A DNA stretch of 64,000 nucleotides from Halichondria panicea (taxonomy: Eukaryota; Porifera; Demospongiae; Suberitida; Halichondriidae): contig NC_087380.1 of the NCBI RefSeq assembly GCF_963675165.1, forward strand, positions 698,303 to 762,302. The letters run 5' to 3'. A program made the position numbers and the translations under genes. Positions 10,701-22,000 of the stretch are shown here, in pieces (position 1 is the first letter of the stretch; every line of letters begins with the position of its first letter). The notes beneath the pieces were generated by a model. The model did no database searches. It had not been told where the DNA came from and worked only from the letters and a program-made list of their open reading frames with translations.

Positions 10701-11698
10701 TATATTAGAGTGGTGCTAAAGTGATAGTAGCTGTTCCACGAGACTATAGGATCAGTATTAGACTAGATTTCAATTTTCTAGTTATATGCGCTAGCACCAT
10801 AATTTAGTTAACGCTCACAATTGGAGCTTCTATTAAGGTGACGCTGTAATTATAAGATGGACGGTTAACAGTACTCACTTGTACAAATGACTGATGGTGT
10901 TGGAGACCAGGTACCAGCACTAGTACCATCATCACTCATACAAGTTATCGGAGTAGCTCCACTGATGGTGTACCCAGGGTCACAGGTGTAGGTGGCCATG
11001 TTGGTGGTTGCATCGTATGAAATCATTCCATTAGACACGGGAGTCAGTGTGGGGCAGGGAGCTGTGGGGGGTGGGAGTTAGTATTGGACATAGACAATAT
11101 AGTCAGCACTTACTGAAGGTGAGACATATCCTCAGTGCTGTGTTATTCCTCACACAGCAGTGTTCTCCATCAGGACTGAAGTGTGTGGGACCACGATACA
11201 GAGCAACGCCAAAATTAGTAACATCTCTGATGAACACTTCGTCCTGAACTGCCAACAAAGTACTTCCAAATTGCAATGCACTCCCATCGGGGAAAAGCCA
11301 CAATACACTACCAGTGTCTTCAGTGTAGCAAAGCCAGGGGCGTGGTAGACCATCAGCTCCTGATCCAACATCAGAGAATGAGATGATCTCTCCAGTGTGG
11401 TCAGTGCCATCACCGAATTCATTGGATGCTGCCAGTCCAGCTGTATGCCATAATACAATAATTGATGCTCTGATATCAAACCTATAATACTTGTTTCATC
11501 TACTATCCAATAGCACAGGTTAGTATTAGCTTAGCCATAATTATAGCTGACTGCATGATAGTATCTATGCATGATCTATATCAACTCACTCAAAGCCTGC
11601 TGTCCATACACAAGAGAAGCACTTCCCAGCAGACAGCAGAGAAATAACCTTGAGGGGAACATTCTCATTATTCTTGTAGCCAAGAGTTCATTATTCAT
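7620..11698 (-). CDS. R3: signal-IgN-SCRx5-IgM-JMD-TM-ITAM-like tail receptor
   Basis: Complete module order on the minus strand. Exons: signal 11590-11698, IgN 11114-11440, SCR 10880-11065, 9840-10022, 9540-9722, 9310-9495, 9080-9265, IgM 8670-8943, JMD/TM 7953-8552, tail 7620-7796. With five SCRs it is the most compact full-length member. Every ectodomain exon reads open. The one visible fault is at the tail exon: other copies have TGCAG before ACTACC, here it is TGCAA, so the acceptor AG is gone. The gene may end differently, use a cryptic site, or be inactive. A 536-bp MITE sits in the intron after the first SCR. The role as a cell-surface recognition receptor is inferred. Confidence 0.75.
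7953..8552 (-). CDS. R3 juxtamembrane domain and transmembrane exon
   Basis: Opens at a TTTTATAG acceptor with LNIQLRLDGITNCEVYIESG, includes LCACGFISSL, SSHVTYRAVLTGTESVSTIQ, LARLMEQWVENDPIVVVQSA and the SPEC end. A Thr/Ser-rich linker (AAPTSSMATTSESPTE) leads into a transmembrane helix VAGGVVAGVLAIAVLVLIVI with LRLRRSGSKD after it. The helix has no charged residue. The domain family is unknown to me; position and size recall SEA domains but no autoproteolysis motif is visible. N-terminal residues differ from the other copies more than the rest does. Confidence 0.75.
8670..8943 (-). CDS. R3 membrane-side Ig domain exon (IgM)
   Basis: Reads VISPSGVPMAGQSFSLTCSL, YQWTREGGSLMTSTATLNFD and YLSDAGQYSCQVILTSSQLE, ending HYTIEFMS. 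Canonical Cys pair, Trp and DAGQYSC are intact. Almost identical at the base level to the other IgM exons in the window, which suggests recent duplication or gene conversion of this exon. Confidence 0.85.
9080..11065 (-). CDS. R3 SCR exons (five)
   Basis: First SCR (10880-11065) begins APCPTLTPVSNGMISYDA and ends SVICT, with a longer loop MSDDGTSAGTWSPT. Then 9840-10022 (VVDCGSPPTTGNGSPGTPTS), 9540-9722 (VVDCGSLDAPSNGAVDTSSG), 9310-9495 (ALCPHDPLSNGMVTYSSDVD) and 9080-9265 (DPSNGAVDTSSGTTFMMTAT). All have the four-Cys sushi pattern. The last two types recur in R4 at 30650-30840 and 30430-30605 in the same order, so R3 and R4 share their 3' ectodomain ancestry. Confidence 0.8.
10102..10637. 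mobile_element. 536-bp MITE with TA flanks in an R3 intron (Tc1/mariner-like)
   Basis: Inverted ends of about 80 bp start CAGTACTTTGCAAGTAGG on the left and CAGTACTTTTCAAGTAGG on the reversed right end, and run through CACACCACTAAACCACAAAG. TA flanks each side. TA duplication and CAGT ends fit Tc1/mariner-type MITEs; the class is inferred. No coding capacity is seen. Confidence 0.75.
11114..11440 (-). CDS. R3 N-terminal Ig-like exon (IgN)
   Basis: Acceptor CATACAG at 11441-11442, donor GTAAGT after 11114. Reads GLAASNEFGDGTDHTGEIIS, PRPWLCYTEDTGSVLWLFPD, VFIRDVTNFGVALYRGPTHF and SPDGEHCCVRNNTALR. Intact. Shares NNTALRICLTF with the R9 copy at 57780, unlike the VTFSEC endings elsewhere, consistent with R3 and R9 being the receptor halves of one segmental duplication. 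Confidence 0.75.
11590..11698 (-). CDS. R3 signal-peptide exon
   Basis: Two in-frame ATGs lie at 11698 and 11668; the second gives MRMFPSRLFLCCLLGSASLV followed by YGQQAL, a good signal peptide with cleavage near VYG. The exon leaves in phase 1 at GTGAGT. The same peptide opens R8 and R9, and a variant opens the RPTP. Confidence 0.8.
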
Positions 11699-11857
11699 CC
11701 TATAATGATATGATCTAGCTGAAATTTTATTATGAGAAATAATTTATTCATACTGACAGCACACACTATACACAAAGTCATGATAAGGAAGTGTGCACAT
11801 TAAATTGCAGTTCTATAGAATAACACTGTTCAGTGGTCCCAGTTAGTGTGTGTAGTG

Positions 11858-12535
11858 TCATCTCCCTCCATTGTATCCAGGGAACAGGTCCAATAGTACT
11901 GCCTGTAGGGACTTGTTGACTGTCATGGCATAGTCCTTGCCCAGGTCATGACGACAGTTGGGGCAGCTGTACACGTCCACCTTGAAGGAACGACTCAGAC
12001 ACGTCTAGTGTGTGGGTGTGTGGGTGTGTATGTGTGTGTGTGTGGGGGGGGAAAGTGAGGGACGCAGTGGGGGTAGTGTACACTTGCATAAGATACTCAT
12101 TGAAAACAAAACCATGATGGATGCAAAATAGCAATTGTAAACGGTAGATCTATGTAAAATAAAGATATAGATCTATAAAATCAGAGGAGGTACGACACGC
12201 GTGCCTCGATTAGGCTAATTGCCTCTGCAATAACCTTGAGCGTCGGCATAACCACGCCTCGATTATACGCCCACACTCAAGGTTATTACAGAGGCAATTA
12301 GCCTAATCGAGGCACGCCTCCTCTGATATAAAATCTTATCAATCTTGAGCTGCCGCTCATTAGCTATGTTATGAAGCCACACTACAAAGCCACAGTGCAT
12401 TAGTGATATCTCTAGTCAGTGGTTTCTCCCCACCTTACAGATGTTGTGGCTGCAGGTGGTAGTGACGGGCTGGTAGACCACCTCCTGACACACGATGCAG
12501 TTGAATGTCTCCTGGATACGACTCAACAGACCAGC
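11858..12535 (-). CDS. UHRF1-like A RING and C-terminal exons
   Basis: Exon 12434-12535 gives [20 protein letters not shown] and TTCSHNICK; exon 11858-12004 gives [20 protein letters not shown] and ends LFPGYNGGR with TGA at 11858-11860. This matches the RING and the LFPGY.GR end of animal UHRF1. Zinc ligands CxxC, CxH, CxxC and CxxC can be assigned. The intron between the exons contains a TG microsatellite (about 12005-12050) and a perfect palindrome. Confidence 0.85.
12183..12318. repeat. Long palindrome in the UHRF1-like A intron
   Basis: Near-perfect hairpin: arm TCAGAGGAGG...GCCTCGATTAGGCTAATTGC pairs with its complement across a loop at about 12245-12275. The right arm has lost a few bases (GCACGCCTCCTCTGA). 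The same palindrome, more complete, sits in the equivalent intron of fragment B at 58899-59050, so it predates the duplication. It is absent from fragment C. Confidence 0.85.
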
Positions 12536-12816
12536 CTTAAGGAGAGAACAATGCAAATGAATATACACTATACAGTACACTACAGTACTGTAACAGTATA
12601 GCATACAGTAGGTACAGTATACATGTACATCAGAGGATGTACTCTAAACCCAATGATAACAAACAAAGCTGCTTCGTGTTTTCTCAAGAAAGTATTACCA
12701 TACAATAACATAGTCATATATAGTACCAGGTAAGTACTGAATGCCAGTACGTGTCCCTATAAGCTAGGGATTAGTATACAGAGTCATACAGTGCTTCCAG
12801 GCAGATAGTGACTCAC

Positions 12817-13232
12817 TGAGCCCTCATCTTTGGACGAGGCTAGTAGCTCCTCCCACACTTTGCTGTTGACCGTGTCAGCCTTGATGAGTGACCTCTGACC
12901 TTTGCTCAGCTCGTACCGAGGTTGCTTACTCTTCTTGGCAGGGGAACCAGGAGCCTTGGAGTCTGCACAAAATTAAAAGCAATAAATCAATAATAGCTAA
13001 AGCGACAATCACAGACTAAAGTACATCAGATACACATACCAGGAGCCTTTCTCTTCCGCCCCCTCTTCCCCTTGTTGTCTGCCTCCTCCTCTGACCCCGC
13101 CCCATCATCAGCCTCTGCTTCTTTGCTCTGTTTCTTGGCAGCCTGAGCCTCGAGGTAGCCATCAGGATACTCCATGGTGAGGCCTAACTTCTTAATGGCC
13201 TTCTTGCCCTCACGAGTCCAGGGAGCATGAGA
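12817..13232 (-). CDS. UHRF1-like A post-SRA linker exons
   Basis: Exon 13040-13232 reads [30 protein letters not shown] with a Lys/Glu-rich tail ending in RGRKRKAPG; exon 12817-12962 reads [20 protein letters not shown] then [14 protein letters not shown]. The first is the end of SRA, the second the LI.AD..N.K.W.E.LAS block just before RING in UHRF1. In this copy the second exon is open, unlike in fragment B. Confidence 0.8.
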
Positions 13233-13548
13233 CTGTCAGAGAGAGGAGGAGAGAGGGAGAAGGGTAACTGGAGACACTGGTATTATATTATAGCATAAAA
13301 TAAAGGCTCTTGATTGCAGTACATATAATTATCATGACTTTAGTACGACTGCCAACACTTGTACAGTAATTATCTACGGGCATACCTCACCCACCACATG
13401 CAGAGGGTATATTTCGTGGGTATAAATGTTTGCTGATTAAGCATGTACAGCAAACATTCATACTCAATATTGCATGCATGGCATATGATGCAAAAAGGCT
13501 GCTATTCGGCGAAACGTTTCTAACAGTCTTTCCTTAAAGTGTACCCAC

Positions 13549-13789
13549 CTCATCATCTCTCCTGCTGAATAGGTACTTCCAGACAATGAATCCATTCTTG
13601 TTCTTCTCTGGCCAGTACTTGACCACCTTGTAGATCCCATCGTACCTGTTCCCCTCCTCGGGGGCGTACTCTGAGCTCTTCCGTCCCTTGTAGTTCCGTA
13701 CCACTCTCACTGGTTTGTTGTTTGTCCACTTCTGAGCACTACCGCCTGTCTTGTCATTGAGGGGGCAATCACACGTACGAGCAAGCGCC
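13549..13789 (-). CDS. UHRF1-like A SRA core exon
   Basis: Reads [40 protein letters not shown] and [20 protein letters not shown] then [15 protein letters not shown]. The YDGIYKVV..W motif is diagnostic of SRA/YDG domains. It carries one extra Ser codon (FSRR) relative to fragment B (FRR). An acceptor CATACAG and a GTGGGT donor are present. Confidence 0.9.
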
Positions 13790-14808
13790 CTGTATGGGGG
13801 GTATGGGGTTGTTGAAACAGTGTTCTGGAAAATTTTGGAAATTGTCAACAATTGATCTAGCATGCCATCTGAAAGGACTCAATCAAAAAATCATGAAATC
13901 GGATAATTAGAACTTTAGTTACGGCCACTGATTCGATCCACCTGACAACACAATGGAGTAGGCGCCGTCATCCTCGCGACCATGGATACCAGCAACGTGT
14001 GGACGGTGGACACCACTCTATCTCACCTACACAGGAAGAGAGAGAGCTAGAGCATTGTACCATTATAGAGTTATTTTCGTATGGTATAAATTTTCGTATT
14101 TATAGAAATGCGTAAAATAGGTTTTACATCACCATTCTGAGCTGTAGAATATGAAATTAGTGGTTCAACAAAAATTATATAACGTATAATTTATTATGGA
14201 ATATCAAGAGCATATTATTATAGTTACCTGAACTTCCACATGGATCCAATTGGAATACTCCTGCATGGCATGGGATGGGTCCGAAATGGTTGGAGGGTAC
14301 AATATATGGTACATATCTTGGTGCGACCTACATAAGCCATGCCCTGGGGGAGAGGGGGGGGGACAAGACAGTCAGAGCTAATTTCATTATACAGCTGGCT
14401 GTTTGCTTCTGATCTATTACTGATGGACACCATTATACATACAGGTAATGCATCAGATGTACTTCACGCTAAATTCTAAGGCCACCAACTAATACCTTTA
14501 ATCAGAATGAGCATGCAAGGCATGGTTGAAGGTTATCGATTAATTATGTTCAATTGAAGTATAATTATTTGGCAATTTTCAGTTAGGCGACCATGCAGCA
14601 CTTAAATCATCCAAACATTTTCATCACACTGAAATGATATACAATTATTAATTAAAGGAGAATAAAAAATGTGAAATGTGGAAAAAACTAAAATCCTACG
14701 TCTAACTTCAAACACAGCAAAACAACATGTTCACATTAAAAACCTCTCCCTTGCTCCCCCCTCCCAAATGTAAGTGGAACAGATGTTGCCACCAAGTTCC
14801 AGTTTGGT

Positions 14809-14928
14809 TTACAGAAAGTTTGCATAAGTATCGAAGGAGTCCAAGTAGACCAACAAGGCCTCGAAAACATCCTTGTAGTTGTCCTGTGAGGGGGAGTGGC
14901 ACATTAATACACATACACTGCACACACA

Positions 14929-14980
<52 letters not shown>

Positions 14981-16283
14981 TGCACACACACACACACACG
15001 CACACACACAATGACTGTGGTGTGTGGTAGGAAATACAAGTAATGCACAAGGCATGAATGGTGCAAGGAGGCTTGCTTGTGTGGGTAGCAGCTGAGAGGT
15101 CTGGCTTATATAAGTGGTGCAGGCTCTATATATAATAGCTGTAAGCAGCAGATGAACTCACGACTGAGGGTACTGCCCCTGGCTTGTGGACCCTGAGAGC
15201 CTTGACCACCTGGAACACATCCACCACTCCCTCTGTCTTGCAACGGTCAATGGTAGTAGCTATAGAGCAGTACATACCAGAGCGGGTCGCAGTGTCACTG
15301 GAAATAACACAATACAATTAGAAACTTATTATAACAGATCCTCACCTGCAGTGGACCACAATCGCCTTGTTTCCAGTCCTCCTTTGAACCTTTATAACCT
15401 CCTCATTCACGTCAGTTACAATCTTGAGGTTTGCACATGCACCAGTCGACTTCCAATCGAGAATTTGGATTTGAATTATTTGCTGAGTTTGCTTAGTCTG
15501 GAGGAAAAAATAGGAACGATAAAGAAGCAATCGAAGTGATATATAAATAACAAACCTTCTTGTTAAGTACGCTCAGTTGCCTCATAACGAACCCAGTGTT
15601 GGTTTCCTCACCCAAGTTATCGATGGTGAACTCACCGAAGGAGGTGACATTGCCACTCTCTGGCCAGTACTGGGAGCATGCCTCCTACACACACACACAC
15701 ACGCACTCAACAGGGAGGACCTCTAATGGAGGCCATCTCTTACCTTCCCATTCTCACTGAGTGGAGTCAACATCACAACAGCCGCACACTTCCTGTCATA
15801 GATCACCTTCCAGAAGTTACGCACAGTTGAGTCCAGTGGATTCTGGGCAATGATGTATGCCTTCTGGTGCTTGTAGCCCTGGAGGGAGGGAGGGAACACT
15901 GAACAATGTGCTCCAAATGATAGTGGTACAATAATTATGGTGTGCTTAGATTAGTGATGTATTTCAGGCGAACATTTTCCATTTTTTGAAGTGAGTGTTT
16001 TTTTCTAAATCAAGTCTGTTTCCTGGAACTATCTTTCGTTGTTCATAACTTGGGTAGCAAACGTCCAATTAAAAAAATAATGTTGTGTGTTCAGTAGCTC
16101 TTTGAGTGCCTTGCGAACACACACTTACATTGACAAAGACGGCATTGACATAGTCACGGCCAGGGTCCTCTCCTTTCAGGAACACACGGTGATTCTCAAC
16201 TGTGGAGTTGGTAAAGGGGCGCTTACATATAATCAGGTAATGGTCGTTTAATCTAAAATCTAAAACCTTAGTAAATACTTACT
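14809..16283 (-). CDS. RPTP D2 phosphatase-like domain exons (degenerate)
   Basis: Six exons from 16139-16199 to the stop give GENHRVFLKGEDPGRDYVNA, GYKHQKAYIIAQNPLDSTVR, CSQYWPESGNVTSFGEFTID, TQQIIQIQILDWKSTGACAN, VVHC joined to SDTATRSGMYCS, VVDVFQVVKALRVHKPGAVP and DNYKDVFEALLVYLDSFDTY ANFL. The C(x)5R skeleton survives as CSDTATR, but the WPD loop reads WKS and the glycines of HCSAGVGRTG are gone. So D2 is probably a non-catalytic regulatory domain, as in many animal RPTPs. Confidence 0.85.
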
Positions 16284-19200
16284 TGGTAGGTACTGTATTC
16301 CCCTGTTCAGGTTCTTGTGTCTCAATGCACTACTGCAGTTGACCTCATTCGGATTTGGAGATACTTGTTCCAGAATTTGGAACTGGTATTGGAAATCTGA
16401 GACGGTTTTTCCCGGGGCCACTGATGACATCTTCTGTATCTGTCTGCGCAGATCTCCAGCACTGATCTGAGTGTCTCCACACGTCACTGACTCCAGGATA
16501 GCATCGTGGATGAACACATATTGGTCCTATAGGAAGAGGGGCAATGAGCATGCTCAGTAGAATCAATTCAAAATGGCAGTGTCTGAGCCATTTCACTGTT
16601 AATGTCACGTCATTAGACACTACCGGTAGTAGATAAGATCTACATGGGAAGTACATGGGAAAAGTGCCTCAGAGCAGGTATACTAAGGGACTTAGTATAC
16701 CTGCAAATTTACTTAGTATACCTAGTATTCCGTTGTTAAGTAATTGTATTGTAGTCAAGCAGTTTGCTAACTATTATTTAGATGGTAGTGCTAATAGTTG
16801 GGTCGAAAACAGCAAAAAGCCCCGGCCCCTCTGGATCTCAGATAGAGTTATTTTGACTTTATATATCTGTTGCCCATATCATTTGTGTGACAAATGTGAA
16901 CTGAATTGAACATTATATGAAAAAGTATAAAAACAGCAATTTAAACTACAAACTTTTGTCATTCTTCCCCTGATCAGTTTCTTCCGTGAGATAATCTAGA
17001 GAACTGCAGCTCCACAGCACAAACTAGACACATATTACTATCCTCTGTTGTCTTGGATACGTCCCTAACTAATCGCTTTCCCTCAAAGTTAAGTCAAATT
17101 TGCTAGGGTGGAAGCTTTTTATTTTTTTTTCATTATTTTCTTACCGAGTATGCTCAAACATAGCTAATTGCCCACACACCTCTTACCGTAGTGTTTTGTA
17201 CTGTCGATTCTTACCTCTCCAGTTCCGGAGATAGTCTAGTCGATAAGCTGCTTTAGGTTAATATGATGACTGCTCTTATTCTGAGCTGCTTATGCCTTAT
17301 TATAGATCTAATAATCACTGCATGCATATAATCATACGTGAACTAGATTTACTACTAGTACAAAAACTTCATGGTTGACAGATGCACAAAAAAAAACTGG
17401 AACAGTGTCAGCTAATGCAGCTGAAACAAGTTGTTGTTCTTATAATGGTGGCAATGCATAGACTACAGATATTCGATCTATAGCTAACGTACCTACAAAT
17501 TGGAGAAAAAGTGTACAAACAAGTGCAAATAACATTTTGTGAAAAAATGGGGGAGGTAGGGTTGGTATAATAATTTATTGGTTATTTTATGGTTGATATT
17601 GGCTTGGTTGGAGCACTACTTCTCCTTTTTAACTATCATTACTTTTGCGTTCAGGTTTTCTACTGGCGTTTCATGATGAAGAGGGTAAAAAAAACTAGCC
17701 TTATTAATAATAATTATATCATAAATTATTACAACTATAGACCCTCATGCAGCTGTTGACATGAATATATAGAACCAGAGGAGTGTTCAGTTATACAATC
17801 ACTGCAATGGGTCTAACAAACTACTTTTAGTAGACTGGTAAAGGATCACATCAGCTGAAAATAATTATCGTGATTAAATGCCCATGGTAAAAGCTGTCTT
17901 TGTCAATAAACTCCATGTCAATAAACGCCCATCTCAAACAAAGCCAATATCAACCATAAAATAACCAACACCAAACCATATCTTGTTTACGTCCTTTTTG
18001 GTGTTTGAGCGGCTCAGCCAACCCTACTTCCCCCTCCCCCTTTTTTCACAAAATGTTTTTTGCGCTAGTTATATATATATACTGTGGGTACTTAAACTGG
18101 ACAGATTACACGTTGTTATCCTGTATTAGCCGGTATCTGGCTAATGGTTAGCTCATACGCAAGCAGTCGATACCACGCCCACTCTCAGAGGAAGTGGGCG
18201 TGAGGACGAGGCTAGGCATACCTAATTTTTATAATGGCCACTTTATTATTTATATAGTGTGTACAAATGATACCCACTTTCCCTGACTACATGTAATCCT
18301 CTACACATTCTTATCAGTTAGACTCAGAGGAGGTCCGACATGCGTGCACGAATCACTATAAGTGCCAGTATATTGGGCTGGACCTTATCACGTGACCGCA
18401 ATGACATCAATGCACTGAACATGTAGTTACTTGTTTCTGTGTCTATATAGTACGTGCTTACCTGGGTCTGGACCATTTTCATTCTCTGATTGCGAGCTCT
18501 GACAATGGTGCCGGAAATATCGATGATGTCCTCAGCTGCGATCTGATCGAGGACATTATCAAGGGCAATGTAAGTGCCTGTGCGTCCCACACCAGCACTG
18601 CAATGGACCAGGAGAGGACCTCTGGATGGCTTGTGTTGGGACTTGACCCGACGGTGGAACCCAAGAATGGGCGTGGCATAGTCAGGCACACCGTGATCAG
18701 GCCACGTCGTGAAGTGAAACTGAGTGGTCTTGAATGGTTTCCCACTTTCCCCTTTCATCTGTGACAAAGACAAACATCGAAAGAAAATTAATGTGTGAAG
18801 TAAACAGTCAAAAAACACAATGTCAACGAATGTTAACAAAATTACTGTTAAACATAACAATTATTGTTAACATAACATATGCAGTATATATAATGCTATT
18901 AGGGTACTCACTGCAAGTAGTAGGTTTCTGACAGTGTAGTCAGCCAGGACCTGCTGGTCTGTGATGGTGACCGTGAAGGGGCCATAGCTCACACTGCCAC
19001 TGTCAGGCCAGTACTGTTGACACTTGATCTTGTTGTTCTCCATGACGTTGGTGAGCATGACTATTATGGGTGGTCTCTCCTGCCACATCATGCGCCAGAA
19101 GTCCACCAGAGTATTGGGTAGTGGTCCTTTGTGTGGGGAGGGGAGGAATAGACATATTGAAAACAAGCAATGAAGTATTTAACAATAGTCATGATTGTAA

Positions 19201-21383
19201 AAGCAAGCACACAGCAAGTGTGCATAGTTACAGCAAGTGTGCATAGTTACTGTCTTGTGTGTACAGTTATGCTCTAAACTGCATGATACCTTGAGAAGCA
19301 ATGAACTTGTTTCGCTTGACAAAACCCTGCAGTAGAGAGCGTGACACCATTTGAAGGTAACAAAACATAAACATGGTAATTGCACGCTATAGTAGGGTTG
19401 GGTCGAAAATAGACCCCCCTCTGGATCTCACCCAAGACAATTTTCGCTATTTGGCTCCAGAGCCACCAATAGCTTAATTTACATGTGAAATACCAGTGTG
19501 TGGGAGTTTATCCCCGTTTTAATTTTCGCGTTAACTACTCTTCCCTCGAAAAACGCGAAATTTTGCACCTCACGAAAATTTCCCTCTATATGGTATATTA
19601 TTGCAATTGTTGACAATGAACCCACACAGTCATTATAGAATCGAAGAGAGCTTGATGGCTTGATGATGACTGGATAGAAGATATATTACAAGAGTAGACA
19701 AGAGTAAGAGTGTTGAACTGCTGTAGTAAATGTTCAGACGATTGTCATCCACACTGTTGCAGGCTGTGAGTCTTTTGTTAGCATAGCAGGCTACGGGGTG
19801 GCTATCAGAATGCTATCAGACGGGCCTTCAATCGAAGTTTCAATTCACTTCTGTTTGTTGTGACGTCATTGTTTTACTGAGCATACACGTTGTTATCCTG
19901 TATTAGCTGGAATCTGGCTAATGATTAGCTCATAAGCAGTCGATACCACGCCCATTCTCAGAGGAAGTGCAGCCTGGTATCGAGGCTAGTTTTTAGACAG
20001 CTAGTGCAACAATTCAGTCACACCACTGTACTATTAAACTTAGCTAGCTTGCATGCTGCTCATGCCTGTTCTAATTATTCCGGACATCTCACGTGCGCTA
20101 TAAAGATCCGTTCCAATTATACCCGGACAATTTCTAAAATAATAAATTTTTGCTGTCTGATAAATTATAAGATATACGGTACATTGTTATTCATGGAAGA
20201 GACAGGCAGCCCTATATAATCATTAACTATATTTCTAAATTCCGTGACCCTCTAGTCATAACACACACCCACTCACGTCTACATAGCAGGCATTGATGTA
20301 GTCACTCTGACAGTCCTCTTGTCCAGGGATGGGGTCTAGGATAATGAGGTTGTCATCATCTGCAGAACAAAAGGGCAAAGATTGTCAGTCGCACACCCAC
20401 CCAATCTTGCGAAAAGCTTAATTTCGTTTATTTACGATGGTTGGAATCCAACCTTTACTACTAGCAGATGATTTTCAGCGGCTATATCCAACTAGTTAAT
20501 GGAATCCTACCTACATGTGTCTAGGTTATCTTACATAGTCAATCACAGTGTCTTGATTATTTATTTTGATTGGGCATCAAAAATGCAAAACGCTCTTCAG
20601 CTAGTATTTAATAGCTAGGGAACTATATAGTAAACCAGAAACAAAAAAAGCAGACAACACAAAACCATACAGGAAATGCTGAATAGAAAAAGCAAGCCGA
20701 TAATGATGGGTGGGTTAAATAGTCTTTAACGGTGCACCAACCCTCCCCATTCATCTGTTACATTCAGAGACACATACAACTAGTACACTGAATATAAGCT
20801 ATTCACATGCATTGGGGCCATGCTGACTGCAAGCTACTCACATGCATTGGGGCCATGCTAACTGCAAGCTACTCACATGCATTGGGGTCATGCTGACTGC
20901 AAGCTACTCACATGAGCTGGCATAAATTATAGGACATATCTTGGACTTGATATTAATTGGTTGCTGTATCACTGTATGCTTGGCTGTACTAGTACAATGT
21001 AGACATGTTGTGTGTGTTAGAGGCTCACACTAACTGGGAGGCCTAATTATACAGCTCAGTACAAGACTGTACTGTCTGGGCCAGGTTGTGTGGTTAGTAG
21101 CTGATAAATGGGTTGGTCTATGTGGTTGGACTTCTATAGAAATGCAAAACAAAAAGATAAATCTCTTAGAGTTAGCTCTAGGCTTTAGTTAAAATAAATA
21201 GATACCAGTGTGCACGTGTTGTACCACATGAATCCAAAATAAATCCCCTCTGAACAAAGTACTGATTCTACCTCAGGAACTTACACACAAGAATGTTTCC
21301 AAATCTGTTTTCATCTTTGTGCTGTTTGGCAATTGCTGTTGAGTGTTCACCTTCCTTGCCACCAGGACCCTGTACAGTTTTGT

Positions 21384-21459
<76 letters not shown>

Positions 21460-21945
21460 TGTGTGTGTGTGTGTGGGTGGGTGTGTGTGCTGGATTGAAC
21501 ATCATAACAATAACAAGGCCAGTCTGTTGATGAGGTAATAAGCACAGCACAAAAGACAGAGACACATACAACTAGTACACTGAATATAAGCTATTCACAT
21601 GCATTGGGGCCATGCTAACTGCAATCTACTCACATGCATTGGGGTCATGCTGACTGCAAGCTACTCACATGAGCTGGCATAAATTATAGGACATATCTTG
21701 GACTTGATATTAATTGGTTGCTGTATCACTGTATGCTTGGCTGTACTAGTACAATGTAGACATGTTGTGTGTGTTAGAGGCTCACACTAACTGGGAGGCC
21801 TAATTATACAGCTCAGTACAAGACTGTACTGTCTGGGCAGACCTCTACCTCAGGAACTCACACACAAGAATGTTTCCAAATCTGTTTTCATCTTTGTGCT
21901 GTTTGGCAATAGCTGTTGAGTGTTCACCTTCCTTACCACCGAGAC

Positions 21946-22000
<55 letters not shown>

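Larger units (their letters stand above)
11858..14440 (-). pseudogene. UHRF1-like fragment A (part of SRA, linker, RING)
   Basis: Exons: about 14228-14345 (end of the segment before SRA), 13941-14015 (SRA start), 13549-13789 (SRA core), 13040-13232, 12817-12962 (linker) and 12434-12535 plus 11858-12004 (RING and C-terminus). Family knowledge: UHRF1 reads hemimethylated CpG through SRA and ubiquitinates histone H3 through RING to recruit DNMT1. The UBL, tandem Tudor and PHD parts are absent; the RPTP ends only about 370 bp upstream. Against fragment B, 139 bp (60776-60914 in B) are missing at 13940/13941, removing 42 SRA codons and the donor. A 4-nt insertion also breaks the frame in the first exon. 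Hence a pseudogene fragment. Confidence 0.8.
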
